From: JALCLA01 sp965653565
Lineage (GTDB): Bacteria > Pseudomonadota > Gammaproteobacteria > Xanthomonadales > Xanthomonadaceae
NCBI GenBank assembly: GCA_965653565.1
Contig: CBFHAI010000009.1
Span: 54,083-118,082, forward strand
Reading direction: 5' to 3'
DNA length: 64,000 nucleotides
A model generated the notes under the pieces. It saw nothing but the letters and a program-made list of their open reading frames with translations. It was not told the DNA's origin and did no database searches. Both the position numbers and the translations under genes were made by a program. Positions 1 to 9,069 of this stretch are shown piece after piece (position 1 is the first letter of the stretch; each line of letters opens with the position of its first letter).

Positions 1-916
1 CTGCGCGTGCGGCCATGTCGCGGAAATACCGGTGGATGCTTAGACCAGAACGCGTGGCGTATTCCTCCAAGTACTCCGCAGCCACGTGCAAGAGGGTGTC
101 GTAAGCCGTGCTGTCCTCGCCACGGCGCGTGGTCTTAAGGGAGTCCAGATACGCCGCAACGCCGTGAACGACCTCGCTGCGATCCGAGACTTCATCGTGC
201 GGCCGCCAGCTGGTCAGCACCGGCTGCACATCTGCAGGTCGCTTGACGCTGACCGACGCAACCACTGGAACGACCGAGGAAAAGCGGTCCCCTGGCAACA
301 CATGGTCGACGGAATAAAGGGACATCCTAGCCGCCTCGGCCACGCTCTTATCTCGTCGATGAGCAATCTCCGGAAAGAACTTGCGAAACGACTGCGGCAC
401 CCGCCCTGATGCGTCAGCCACCAGCTTGGCGTCGCGCACTCGTATTTCGGGCAACGCCGTATCGAACTCCTCCAGGCGCTCCCACGCGCATGGCGCCAAC
501 GACAGCAAATCAAAGGCGGTCTTCTCGACGCGCTGGTGGATCTCGAACACCTGAGGGCGCTCGGCCTCCTTGAACAGATGGTATCCAGCGTCGGTCATGA
601 CTACCCGTCCGGCCGAGCGAGCGATGAAGCCGCGACTCTCTGCCTCATCGACAACAAACGCGAGTTCTACAGCGTTAAAGTCGAAGAAGGCAGCAATATC
701 GTCTTCCCGCATGTCATCGCAGGCATGCAGAAGCCTCAGCAAGAACTCGGTTGTCAGCGAAACCTCGCCCAAGACCGCGACCTTATGTTTAACCTCGTAC
801 CGTCTGGCAGGTAGGAGTAGGTCATACACGTCAACGGGCACCGAGATGTCGTCATTCTGGCTTTCGTCCGACGATGATCGAGCACGCAAACTCAGCACAG
901 GCCGCACGGTGCTCAT
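1..916 (-). CDS. Winged-helix-like protein of the nuclease/helicase island, cut by the left window edge
   Basis: An open frame runs without a stop from an ATG at 916 to the left edge, giving about 305 residues of an incomplete protein. The ATG overlaps the helicase stop codon as ATGA, so the two are very probably translationally coupled. Residues about 45-120 read like a winged-helix domain: a helical stretch (TTEFLLRLLHACDDM), a second helix (VELAFVVDEAESRGFI) and a short hairpin (ARSAGRVVMTDAG). The rest is alpha-helical with no motif I recognise; no HKD (phospholipase D) or PD-(D/E)XK signature is seen in the visible part. It may be the regulator or third effector of the operon, but the missing C-terminus could change that. 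The frame is well supported; the function is not known. Confidence 0.75.
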   Translation of the reverse strand, partial: MSTVRPVLSLRARSSSDESQNDDISVPVDVYDLLLPARRYEVKHKVAVLGEVSLTTEFLLRLLHACDDMREDDIAAFFDFNAVELAFVVDEAESRGFIARSAGRVVMTDAGYHLFKEAERPQVFEIHQRVEKTAFDLLSLAPCAWERLEEFDTALPEIRVRDAKLVADASGRVPQSFRKFFPEIAHRRDKSVAEAARMSLYSVDHVLPGDRFSSVVPVVASVSVKRPADVQPVLTSWRPHDEVSDRSEVVHGVAAYLDSLKTTRRGEDSTAYDTLLHVAAEYLEEYATRSGLSIHRYFRDMAARA

Positions 917-3900
917 ACGCCCCCCGCTTCTGTTCGCGCAGCACGCGCCCGTTGCGATTTCTTCGTCTTCTTCCGCTTGGGTCCGGGTTGCTCCAGCGCA
1001 TTGAGCATCACTTTGCAATCGAGAACCTGACCGGCACTAGTCTGAACCTCGGCATCGAACGCTTTGGCCACTTCGGCCATTGGGGACCCGGTCCGCCAAT
1101 GGGTCTTGGCGCCTACGATCACCAACCTGTCCTGAGCCCGGCTCAATGCGACATTGATGCGATTCTTCTTCGACATGAAGCCCGGCGCGATGGTCCTGGC
1201 GCCGTTGTCCAGCGGCCCATCGGCGTTGTTCCTAACCAACGAGACAATCACTATCAGGTTCTGCTTGCCCTGGTAGCTGTCGATCGTATCGACCTTGATG
1301 GAACGACGCAGCACGTCTGGGAAATTTTCCGACTGCAACCGTCGCCACACGGCATCGCGTTGCGCAGCATAGGAGCAGATAATGCCGATCGTGGCATCGG
1401 TCACGCCGGTCTGGTCCAGCCAACTGAGGAAGCCGTCGTGTTCGGACCACTTCTTGAGTAGCGCGATGATGGTTTCGGTTTCCAGCGGGTTATGGAGGCT
1501 CGATGAACGCTCGGGCTTGCGCTGATAGCCCTCTGGCCCCGCAGCATCGGTTGATAGCCAAAGCAGCGGCTGCTCCAGTCCGAAAGCCATGCGGTTTGCC
1601 TCGACGAACGGGTCGGGGCGGCCGTGTTGCAACGCGCGGTCGTAGAACGCCGACGACACCAAACGTCCGATGGGCGGGAGCATTCGAAATTGTTTGTTGA
1701 GCGACGCGCCTGCTTGCCGTCCATACTCGGATTCGAACAGTCGCTCGAAGTCGCTCTTCTGCACTTGTTCGGCCGGAATCCCGAGCTCTTCGGCTAGCCC
1801 CTCGACGACTCCTTCAGGGTGCTGCGGCTCCAACTGTGCGTGATCTCCCACCAGCACAATCCATTTGCCCGATTGGATGGCCACCGCCAGCTCGCTGGCT
1901 GTGCAACGCGCAGCCTCGTCGATGACCACGAGGTCGAACATCGTCTTCGTTAAGCCCAAGGCCGAGCGTCCCAGTCCGACACACGTGCCGGCGACCACCT
2001 GCCGCGTACCCGCCAGGAAGGTCTCGAAAGTTCGCTGCCAAGTGGAGACCGATCCGACGATGTCTTCACCCAGGAGCGTCGCCTCGCGAAGCTTCTGCAA
2101 CGCCGACGCCTTGCGGCCGTGTGGGGCGTTGTGAAGTAACCGCGTCAGAGATTCCTGCAACTGCTCGGCAGGGCTCGCAGCCACGTTCTCGTCGAGCCCA
2201 TGTGACTGTAGCAATGCGCGTAGCGTGTCGCGTAACGAGTTCACGCGGTCCACTGCGTCTCCAGCCGACTCCAACGCAGAGATGCGTTCGGCAATCGGCT
2301 GCAGCGTCCGCTCGATCAGCAGCACGCGGTCCAGATCTGTCTCCTCCAGTCCGAGTGCTGTTGCAACCGGCAACAGGCGGGACCGAAGCGTTGCCGCAAA
2401 GCGCTCCTTGTAGGCGGCTTCAGCGCGTTGGACGTGGAAAGGGCGCAGGGCTTCGGAAACCGAGCCTTCGGATCCCACCCTAATCAAACTCAATTCGCCG
2501 CGATCGGGACCGAACAGCTTGAGCACAGCTTCGGCCGCATTGTTGACGGCTTCGTGGGATTGACTGGCCAACAGGACGTTGGCGGCCAAGTTGTTGGTGA
2601 GGACGTAATGAACCAGCGCACCGATGAACTGGGTCTTGCCCGTACCAGGGGGACCTTGCAGCAACCCCAACGGCCTGGATCGAAGGATCGTCGCGAACGC
2701 ACTGACTTGGCGAGGATTGAGCCCATAGCGCTGCTCCAACGCGGCTTCGTCGACCGGGAGTTCGACTGTCTGCGGCACGGTCCTCAGGCTGGGCGTGAAG
2801 ACGTCGATCAGGCGTGCAATCGCCGAGCGCCCGCCCAGGATTCGCTGGACCGCACTCACCCGACGTTCGAGGCTGACGCTCTCGAATCGGCTCTCCAGCC
2901 TGACCCGACCTCCGTCCTGCAGCAGCGGGCCGCGGGCCGCATCCATCCAAGAATGAAATGCGAGAAAGTCTTCCGTCGTCACCCTCAGATCAGCATGGCC
3001 AATCTTTTGCCACTCGCCTTTGGAGCCCATGCGCCAGACCGTGACCGTGTCATCGCGATTGAAGTCGACGCTTCCCAAGGTCACCTGCACCGGGCATACA
3101 TGACGCCCGGATCGGACGATGCTCTCGCCCAGCACCGCCAGTTCCGTCTGCAACTCACTCTCCAGGTCCACGCTGCGCATCCACAAGCGACGCACGTCAA
3201 TAGGTGGAACGACACCGCGTTCTGGATTCGCATCTCCAGCGAGGCGGTCCAACTCCTCCTCGACCGCCAGCGTCTCCAGGTGCCGCGGGTGACTGAGGTC
3301 GCTCGGCTTCGGGGGCGTGGGAGCGCGCCCCGCTCGGGCAACATCGGCAGCCACGAGCACGTCGCGCAGTGGGCCTAGACCGTGCGCCTTCTCCTCGACA
3401 ACGATGGAGCCGTGGATTGATGAAACTTCGGTCCGCCGCAGGCCCGCGATCTGGCGCTGTGCAAGGTCGCGCCGGCTTCCGCGATCGGGCCGTCCATCCT
3501 GCGACAGCTCGATCCGCAGCTCCTCAGTGGCCCCGCGGATCACCCACTCATGATTCAGCTTCGACAGCCCGTAAGTCCCTTCGTCGGCGAGAAACTCGCC
3601 CATCGCTACCCCGATGAGCGAGATCGAGTACCGCGGTCCGGCTCCGCGAACGATCTGCGGCTCCAAAGCGACCTCGAGCGCCTCACGCAACGCAATGAGG
3701 GTTGCATTGGGGGGCGAAGCGTCACGCGACTCACTAATCGCCGAGATAATGCTGTCCCACCGTGGAATCTGGTCGCCGAATGGCGTAAGCAGCTCGAGCG
3801 CGATTTGCCCAACCGCAAATCGATCGCGCTCGAACGCGCCACCGACCGCAGGCGCATAGGCCCTGGACACGCGCTCGCCGTCAGACAGCGGAGCGAAGTC

Positions 3901-5862
3901 GAACATATCAATCAGTGCCGGGCGCGGTGCCCCCTCGGACGCCTGGACGATGATGTTGTCCGGCTTAAGATCGCCATGAGCCACGAAGCGTTCGTGCAAG
4001 GCCTCGACGATAGCGACCAGCTTGGAGACAAAGCTTACCGCTGCACTTACTTGACCCAGCATAGTTCGCGAAGCGCACTCGGCGGAGAGCGAGGGGCCTT
4101 CGATGAACTGAGTCACCAGGACAATGGCGTCTTCTGTCCAGTGCACCGCGCGCACCGGTGCGACGCCCGGGATGGGCGCGTCAATCAGCGCGTGGGCGCG
4201 CTGCAAGAACGCGAGAATACGCGGACTCTCCGCCACCACGTCGCCAATGGCGACCATGCTCCACAACTTGACGAAGTTGTCAGCGGACTCGGTGGTCGAG
4301 CGCCAGGCGATCAGCCGTTCCGTCTCGCGAACAACGTCTGTTTCGGGATACGCCTTATAGACCTGTCGCTGAGTTGCGAAGGTCTTGAAGCGTTCAAGGC
4401 CGGCTCGCGTGTCATTGCGCTCCATGCGCGACGTATCGCATGCACCAAACGCCTCCAGCATGGCGCCTGCCGATGCGAAACGAGAGGACGGATCCAGATC
4501 GAGGCTGCGTGCGAACCAAGGATGCAGGTCCGCCCGTTTGCCATCGGGATCGATCGCGGGATTCCATTCGGGCGGCGACCCCTCTGGGAAGCTACCGAAG
4601 ACGAGGGTGTGTACCAGGCACCCCAGGAGAAACACGTCTTTTCTCAGTGCGTCACTCGCAACACCCAAGATGGCCTCGGGGACGCTAGAGCTCGATAAGA
4701 AGTGAAATCGCGACTCGCCAAGCGTCTCGACGGTAGGCACCGAGGCCGCCATCAGGTGAGAGAGTCGAACAGTGCTGGGCAGTTCCAACCAGATGCTGTG
4801 AAGACCGAGATCCAGATGGGCCGCTTGCAGCTCGTGCATCTGCGCCACTTGGGACATGACCTGCGTTGCCAGGTCAACGCGCTGCTTGGGTGTCAGCGTC
4901 GGGAGCAGGGTGGCGGCGAAGTCGGACAATCGCTGCAGCCGGCGCCGTTTGGCGAAGACCTCCCAATAGTTGACACCGTGGTCTGCGTCTTCGGCCTTCT
5001 GGCGAAATACCACTTCACCGCACCGCGGGTTGCGATCCTCCAGCCACGCAATAACCGACCGCTCCCGCCCGGCAATCTGCGCCCGACCTTCTTGGGTTTG
5101 GAACTGCACGTTCGCAGCGCCAAAGTCCCACCGCCGCAGCAGACCGACTGAGTTCTCGACCCCCTCTTCCTCCACGTCGAACTCTGCAAAGATGCGGGAC
5201 GAGTGCTCGAATGTCGGGAACTCGCTTTGAGGTAACGCGCGAAACCCTCCATATCTTCGGCTGCCAGCCTTGAAGATGCCGTCGGAGGTGTTGAAGAAGC
5301 GGCGAAAGCGGCGAAGCCACTCGTCGGTTGCTAGGCCCCCATGCTTGTCGAAGGATTCGCCCAAGCACGCCGTACGCTCGGCGGGGCTTCGCAGAACCCG
5401 CATGAAGGCGTCGATGTCGAACACGAAGTCGCGTTCCGACAGCGCAATTCCACTTCGGTCCGACGTTCCCGTTAGCACCACCGCCGAGCACAGCATCGGC
5501 GCTCGCAGAGGACGCATCAGCCCGGGTTCTTTCTGGCTCTGTTCGACCAAGAATCGTTTGAGTAGCTGTAGAAGGTCGCGCGCATTGTCGGCGATCTTCT
5601 TGACCGGCGAGCTACCACAGTCCTTCTTCTTGTTGAACCAGTTGCCATCTTGCGAGGTAATCGGGCCGACCCAGTCCTTAAGATCGACCAGTATCATCCG
5701 ATCGTCGATTACCATGATGACGTCAATCTCGCGCATTCCTTTGCCGGGGAGCGCGAGGTCAAGATTGGTGAATGCAAACCATGCATCGGGGAGTTGAGCG
5801 AGCTTGTCGACGCCGGGTGCCTCGCGACGATGGATTCCTCTGCCGCAGTTGATGATCTTCAT
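913..5862 (-). CDS. NERD / kinase-like / Ser-Thr kinase / Upf1-like SF1 helicase fusion protein, putative defence protein
   Basis: The gene encodes a 1649-residue multidomain protein. Residues 1-150 resemble a NERD nuclease-related domain (E45, D47, then D60-x-K62 in LVDLKDW). Residues about 240-470 look like a degraded kinase (HLDLGLHS at 349-356 replaces HRDLKPxN). Residues about 505-700 look like an intact kinase: K532 in FVKLW, HGDLKPDN at 629-636, and D652 in LIDMF. The C-terminal third is an SF1 helicase of Upf1/COG1112 type: Walker A GPPGTGKT 1070-1077, VVIDEA 1312-1317, GDHAQLEP 1339-1346, a QFRM motif near 1391, SYQGK near 1529 and ALSRAQDR near 1572. I chose ATG 5862 because the frame upstream of it (to 6285) overlaps the preceding gene and is low-complexity Arg-rich. 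No strong ribosome site is seen, so the start is tentative. The protein probably senses or remodels foreign nucleic acid, with kinase signalling; that role is inference. Confidence 0.85.
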   Translation of the reverse strand: MKIINCGRGIHRREAPGVDKLAQLPDAWFAFTNLDLALPGKGMREIDVIMVIDDRMILVDLKDWVGPITSQDGNWFNKKKDCGSSPVKKIADNARDLLQLLKRFLVEQSQKEPGLMRPLRAPMLCSAVVLTGTSDRSGIALSERDFVFDIDAFMRVLRSPAERTACLGESFDKHGGLATDEWLRRFRRFFNTSDGIFKAGSRRYGGFRALPQSEFPTFEHSSRIFAEFDVEEEGVENSVGLLRRWDFGAANVQFQTQEGRAQIAGRERSVIAWLEDRNPRCGEVVFRQKAEDADHGVNYWEVFAKRRRLQRLSDFAATLLPTLTPKQRVDLATQVMSQVAQMHELQAAHLDLGLHSIWLELPSTVRLSHLMAASVPTVETLGESRFHFLSSSSVPEAILGVASDALRKDVFLLGCLVHTLVFGSFPEGSPPEWNPAIDPDGKRADLHPWFARSLDLDPSSRFASAGAMLEAFGACDTSRMERNDTRAGLERFKTFATQRQVYKAYPETDVVRETERLIAWRSTTESADNFVKLWSMVAIGDVVAESPRILAFLQRAHALIDAPIPGVAPVRAVHWTEDAIVLVTQFIEGPSLSAECASRTMLGQVSAAVSFVSKLVAIVEALHERFVAHGDLKPDNIIVQASEGAPRPALIDMFDFAPLSDGERVSRAYAPAVGGAFERDRFAVGQIALELLTPFGDQIPRWDSIISAISESRDASPPNATLIALREALEVALEPQIVRGAGPRYSISLIGVAMGEFLADEGTYGLSKLNHEWVIRGATEELRIELSQDGRPDRGSRRDLAQRQIAGLRRTEVSSIHGSIVVEEKAHGLGPLRDVLVAADVARAGRAPTPPKPSDLSHPRHLETLAVEEELDRLAGDANPERGVVPPIDVRRLWMRSVDLESELQTELAVLGESIVRSGRHVCPVQVTLGSVDFNRDDTVTVWRMGSKGEWQKIGHADLRVTTEDFLAFHSWMDAARGPLLQDGGRVRLESRFESVSLERRVSAVQRILGGRSAIARLIDVFTPSLRTVPQTVELPVDEAALEQRYGLNPRQVSAFATILRSRPLGLLQGPPGTGKTQFIGALVHYVLTNNLAANVLLASQSHEAVNNAAEAVLKLFGPDRGELSLIRVGSEGSVSEALRPFHVQRAEAAYKERFAATLRSRLLPVATALGLEETDLDRVLLIERTLQPIAERISALESAGDAVDRVNSLRDTLRALLQSHGLDENVAASPAEQLQESLTRLLHNAPHGRKASALQKLREATLLGEDIVGSVSTWQRTFETFLAGTRQVVAGTCVGLGRSALGLTKTMFDLVVIDEAARCTASELAVAIQSGKWIVLVGDHAQLEPQHPEGVVEGLAEELGIPAEQVQKSDFERLFESEYGRQAGASLNKQFRMLPPIGRLVSSAFYDRALQHGRPDPFVEANRMAFGLEQPLLWLSTDAAGPEGYQRKPERSSSLHNPLETETIIALLKKWSEHDGFLSWLDQTGVTDATIGIICSYAAQRDAVWRRLQSENFPDVLRRSIKVDTIDSYQGKQNLIVIVSLVRNNADGPLDNGARTIAPGFMSKKNRINVALSRAQDRLVIVGAKTHWRTGSPMAEVAKAFDAEVQTSAGQVLDCKVMLNALEQPGPKRKKTKKSQRARAARTEAGGV

Positions 5863-6071
5863 GCGCTTTGTCAGGACACCGTGCCCGTCGCCGGGAGTAA
5901 GACGTGGAGGCCGAATCGCCTGCCATCGTGCGTTACAGGCGGGCGTTCGTACAGGTGAACAATTCCTAGATGCACTGCAGCATCGCGCTGTGACTCTCCC
6001 CAGACCGAGCCTAGAATTATTGCGAGCTCCCCCGGGGCCTGCATGCGCTCCTGCTGAAAGGGATCCTTTAC

Positions 6072-7637
6072 TTAAGTTCCTAGACCCGCTAGATCGGCCG
6101 TGACGACGACCTGCAGGTACGAAATGTCCAAATTGAACTGTGATCTCAGACGTTCCAGGAACTGCGCCGTCATCTCGTCGAGGGCGGGCTCGCCGACGAT
6201 GAACAGCTTTTGTGGCTCCAGGCCACCGATTCGAAACGAATATTCGAGCAACTGTCCCATCGCTTGCCGTGTAACCTGAGCGCAACTCTCAGCAATCTTG
6301 ATCTCGTAAAGGTAACAACTCCCATCAGGCAGTTGTACGAGCGCATCGGCTGATCCGCCGGTACCAGTGGGGTGTTCAGTCCAGACACAGTCCGACCCGA
6401 ACTCCGACGCCAAATGCTCGAAGAGGATGGACTGAAGCATGTTGTGTCGCAGAAGGATCTCGCGCCGGCCCGCAGGTATGTGGGCGTAGGCTGACGCGGG
6501 CCGCGGCGTGTGACCAGGTGGAATGCTACGTGGAGACACGCGCGCGCGTAGCTGGCTGACGACGAACCAAGGGAACATGTTCCTCGACAGCCGATCAGCA
6601 AACCGTTCGGAGCGCCCTAAATGGTCCGCTAGAGCTAGCGCGCGGACAGCCCAATTGCGCGACCGGGGGGCATCGAAGCCAGTGTGGTCAACGAACCAGT
6701 CAATGGCTAAGTCTTGGCTCTCTGCGTCTACCGTTGAATGGTAGAAATCAGGATGGATTGCGGCGAACGCACGGGCGATCAACAATCGCGGAACTTTGGG
6801 GATTTGGCCGCTTGCCTTCCAGGCCTCGAAGCGCTTCACGATTCTCTCGAAACTCGCCGGCGTGCCGTCTTGAGAAATGTCGCGGGTAACTTCAAGCAGG
6901 TCCGCACGCAACGTGTCCACGATCTCGAACTTCAAGATGCCTTGCCCAGCGTTACTGACGGAATTGTCCGCACACTTCCAGAGAATTTCGAACACGTCCT
7001 CCACACGACCGTGGGACAGTGCGTCGGCGACGAAAGCGGTGGTCTGCCCATAGCGGGGTAGCCACAGGTTCAAGAACCAAGCGTTCGGATCACTGAACCC
7101 TTCAAGAAAGCTCAGAGCTTCAGCGTCGAACCTGGGCGCTGCGTTCGGATCTGCGCTGGCCCTCTGTTCACTGGACCGCCCACGCAAGCGCGCCGGCAGA
7201 GGTAGCCCTTGGAGTCTTGCTCTGGCTGCCTCGACCGCGTTTTCATGAAACTCATTCGGGTGCCGATCGACGATAGATTCGAAACTCATCGACTGCAATC
7301 CGGCGTCGTCGAGCACTTCGAACCCTCGCGACGCGGTCGGTTTCAGAACCATCCTCTCCGCCGTGCCGATAGCCCCATATTCTTTGAGCATTCGTCGCGT
7401 GTAGTTCGCGCGGTAATGCGGTCGCCCGGTCAACTGAGCCTGCTGCTCCTCGTAGGCGAACAACGCTTGCCCAATTGCCCGCGTCGCTGGGGTGTCAAAT
7501 CCTTCCTCGATCGCCTGGAGCTCACGAGCACGCTGAAGCGCCTCCAGCTGCAGATCAGCGCGGCCCTTTCGAGCAGCATTCTCCGCAAACTTCTTCGCCT
7601 CGATGGACGTCCTAAGGCGAGCGACGCGTTCATCCAT
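6072..7637 (-). CDS. PD-(D/E)XK nuclease-like protein of the defence-like island
   Basis: The 521-residue product ends in a restriction-endonuclease-like fold: D431 in GSADALV, E445-x-K447 in YEIKIA, and Q462 in GQLLEY, the order expected for PD-(D/E)XK enzymes. Residues about 78-145 carry a helical block (YTRRMLKEYGAIGTAERMV, then FESIVDRHPNEF) of a type I recall in nuclease-linked proteins. The middle is alpha-helical and unassigned. ATG 7637 is preferred over the TTG two codons earlier because a GGAG lies six bases upstream. It is the first complete gene of the island and is followed after 209 bp by the NERD-kinase-helicase gene, so it is a likely effector or partner. Its target (DNA or RNA, self or foreign) cannot be told from the sequence. 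Confidence 0.8.
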   Translation of the reverse strand: MDERVARLRTSIEAKKFAENAARKGRADLQLEALQRARELQAIEEGFDTPATRAIGQALFAYEEQQAQLTGRPHYRANYTRRMLKEYGAIGTAERMVLKPTASRGFEVLDDAGLQSMSFESIVDRHPNEFHENAVEAARARLQGLPLPARLRGRSSEQRASADPNAAPRFDAEALSFLEGFSDPNAWFLNLWLPRYGQTTAFVADALSHGRVEDVFEILWKCADNSVSNAGQGILKFEIVDTLRADLLEVTRDISQDGTPASFERIVKRFEAWKASGQIPKVPRLLIARAFAAIHPDFYHSTVDAESQDLAIDWFVDHTGFDAPRSRNWAVRALALADHLGRSERFADRLSRNMFPWFVVSQLRARVSPRSIPPGHTPRPASAYAHIPAGRREILLRHNMLQSILFEHLASEFGSDCVWTEHPTGTGGSADALVQLPDGSCYLYEIKIAESCAQVTRQAMGQLLEYSFRIGGLEPQKLFIVGEPALDEMTAQFLERLRSQFNLDISYLQVVVTADLAGLGT

Positions 7638-7868
7638 TGGCAACTCCGGCTAGTCGCTCGAAGTCTGCCACGGTTCCGGCGCGCTTCGCCTTTCGCGCAG
7701 CGCCTACTACAACCCGCCCGGACGATGGTGGCCAGCCGTTGGGCCCGACGCTCAACCTTCACGTCCGAGGCAGCGGACAATTTGCTCGGCGCGCTGACCG
7801 GCTTAGGCAGGTCGACCAGCAGCGGAGCGGTTCGCCATATCTCGAAGCGGACAAGCGAGGTCCCGACG
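7630..7868 (-). pseudogene. 3' fragment of an unknown minus-strand gene, frameshifted
   Basis: Two minus-strand frames join to give a protein-like C-terminus. One covers about 7868-7710 (VRFEIWRTAPLLVDLPKPV ... RRAQRLATIVRAG). The other, shifted by one base in a G-rich run near 7710, continues as VVVGAARKAKRAG ... ERLAGVANG and stops at 7630-7632. The stop overlaps the ATG of the nuclease gene, as in a tight operon. The 5' end is missing: above about 7870 the minus strand is antisense to the NTF2-like gene. I read this as the tail of an upstream operon gene truncated by a rearrangement. A sequencing error at the G run or a chance open frame are alternatives. Confidence 0.35.
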
Positions 7869-8131
7869 ACGTTGCGCGTTGTTTCACCGCGCAAGGTGTC
7901 GTGACGGACATGGGCCAGACCCATGTCGGCCGCGACGCCATCAAGGCGTGGAAGGCCGAGTCGTCGACCCTGTACACCTACACGCAGGAACCGTTCGCAA
8001 TGGAACAGGTGGACGGTCTCCACGTGGTCAGCAGCCACGTGGTGGGGAGCTTCCCCGGCAGCCCGATCGATATGAAGTTGGTCTTCCGCCTCGAGCGCGG
8101 CCTGATTGCCAGCCTGAGGATCAGCGCATGA
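7865..8131 (+). pseudogene. 5'-truncated SnoaL/NTF2-like protein gene
   Basis: The plus frame ending at 8131 carries about 87 residues of a SnoaL-like (NTF2 superfamily) fold: DDVARCFTAQGVVTDMG, THVGRDAIKAWKAES, then a beta-strand-rich tail ending LVFRLERGLIASLRISA. Family members are usually 110-130 residues and have an N-terminal helix before the AVARCF motif, which is absent; upstream the frame becomes unrelated island sequence. The stop overlaps the SDR start as ATGA, so this was the first gene of a SnoaL-SDR pair. No start codon with a ribosome site lies at the junction, so it is probably non-functional. Confidence 0.6.
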
Positions 8132-8910
8132 GCTTCGACCTTCAACTCGGTGGCCTGAGGGCCGTGGTTACCGGCGGCACGATGGGCCTTGGCGCTGCAG
8201 TCGTAGAAGCGCTCCTGGATGCCGGCGCCCGGGTAATCACGTCTGCCCGCAAAATGCCGGCGCGACCGTTGAATGGTGTGACCTACGTGTGCGCAGACCT
8301 GACGACGGTAGAAGGCGTCTCGCATCTTGCCCAGACCGTCCTTAAGACCTGGGGAGGCGTCGATATCGTGATCGATGTGCTCGGTGGTTCGAGCACTCCC
8401 CCGGGTGGCTTTGCTGCGATCAGTGACGAGCACTGGCTCGCGGAGCTGAACTTGAATCTGATGTCGGCAGTGCGGCTTGATCGCGCGCTGTTGCCCTCGA
8501 TGCTCGCTCAGCGCTCGGGGGTTATCGTCCATGTGAGCTCGATCCAGCGCGAGATGCCCCTGCCTGCGTCCACGACTGCCTATGCGGCCGCCAAGGCGGC
8601 GCTGACCACATACAGCAAGTCACTTGCGAAGGAAGTCATGCCGAGAGGCGTGCGCGTACTTTCGGTCGCCCCGGGATGGATCGAGACCGAGGCATCCGTG
8701 AGGTTCGCAGAGCGAATGGCCGAGCAAGCGGGGACTGACTATGAAGGCGGCAAGAAAATCATCATGGACTGGCTGGGTGGCATTCCGCTCGGCAGGCCGG
8801 CGGCGCCCCGCGAAGTCGCCGATCTGATCGTCTTTCTCGCCTCCGCACGCGCCAGTTCGATCTCCGGCTCCGAGCACCGCATCGACGGCGGCACCGTGCC
8901 ATCGCTGTAG
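8128..8910 (+). CDS. Short-chain dehydrogenase/reductase (SDR)
   Basis: The 260-residue protein is a classical SDR. It has a nucleotide-binding TGGTMGLG (15-22), a catalytic Ser near 137-138, YxxxK at Y152/K156 (AYAAAKAAL), and the C-terminal SGSEHRIDGGT typical of the family. It should reduce or oxidise a small carbonyl or alcohol substrate with NAD(P)(H); the substrate is unknown. The usual NNAG motif reads VLGG here. The ATG overlaps the stop of the upstream SnoaL remnant, so its translation was probably coupled to that gene. With the NTF2-like gene broken, its expression may be altered. Confidence 0.9.
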   Translation: MSFDLQLGGLRAVVTGGTMGLGAAVVEALLDAGARVITSARKMPARPLNGVTYVCADLTTVEGVSHLAQTVLKTWGGVDIVIDVLGGSSTPPGGFAAISDEHWLAELNLNLMSAVRLDRALLPSMLAQRSGVIVHVSSIQREMPLPASTTAYAAAKAALTTYSKSLAKEVMPRGVRVLSVAPGWIETEASVRFAERMAEQAGTDYEGGKKIIMDWLGGIPLGRPAAPREVADLIVFLASARASSISGSEHRIDGGTVPSL

Positions 8911-9069
8911 TCGACGACCGCCGCATCGGCGCCGGCGGCAAGCGGTCATGGCTTGACGCCGGAAGCGGCCCTTGGGGGTGGTCAACGGCAGCGCCGAGAC
9001 AGGTAGGGTCGGAACCTGCGACAACGCTGCCGGGAGCCGCAACAGTTACTTGAAGACGTCGAAGTCGAG

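Noticed and set aside
2428..3378. Long plus-strand frame of 316 codons opposite the helicase gene
   Set aside because: It is antisense to conserved helicase sequence and has no recognisable domain or ribosome site; it is a GC-driven shadow.
5863..6285. N-terminal 141-residue extension of the helicase protein from an upstream start at 6285
   Set aside because: It overlaps the end of the nuclease gene by over 200 bases, is low-complexity and Arg-rich, and the NERD domain begins only after the ATG at 5862.
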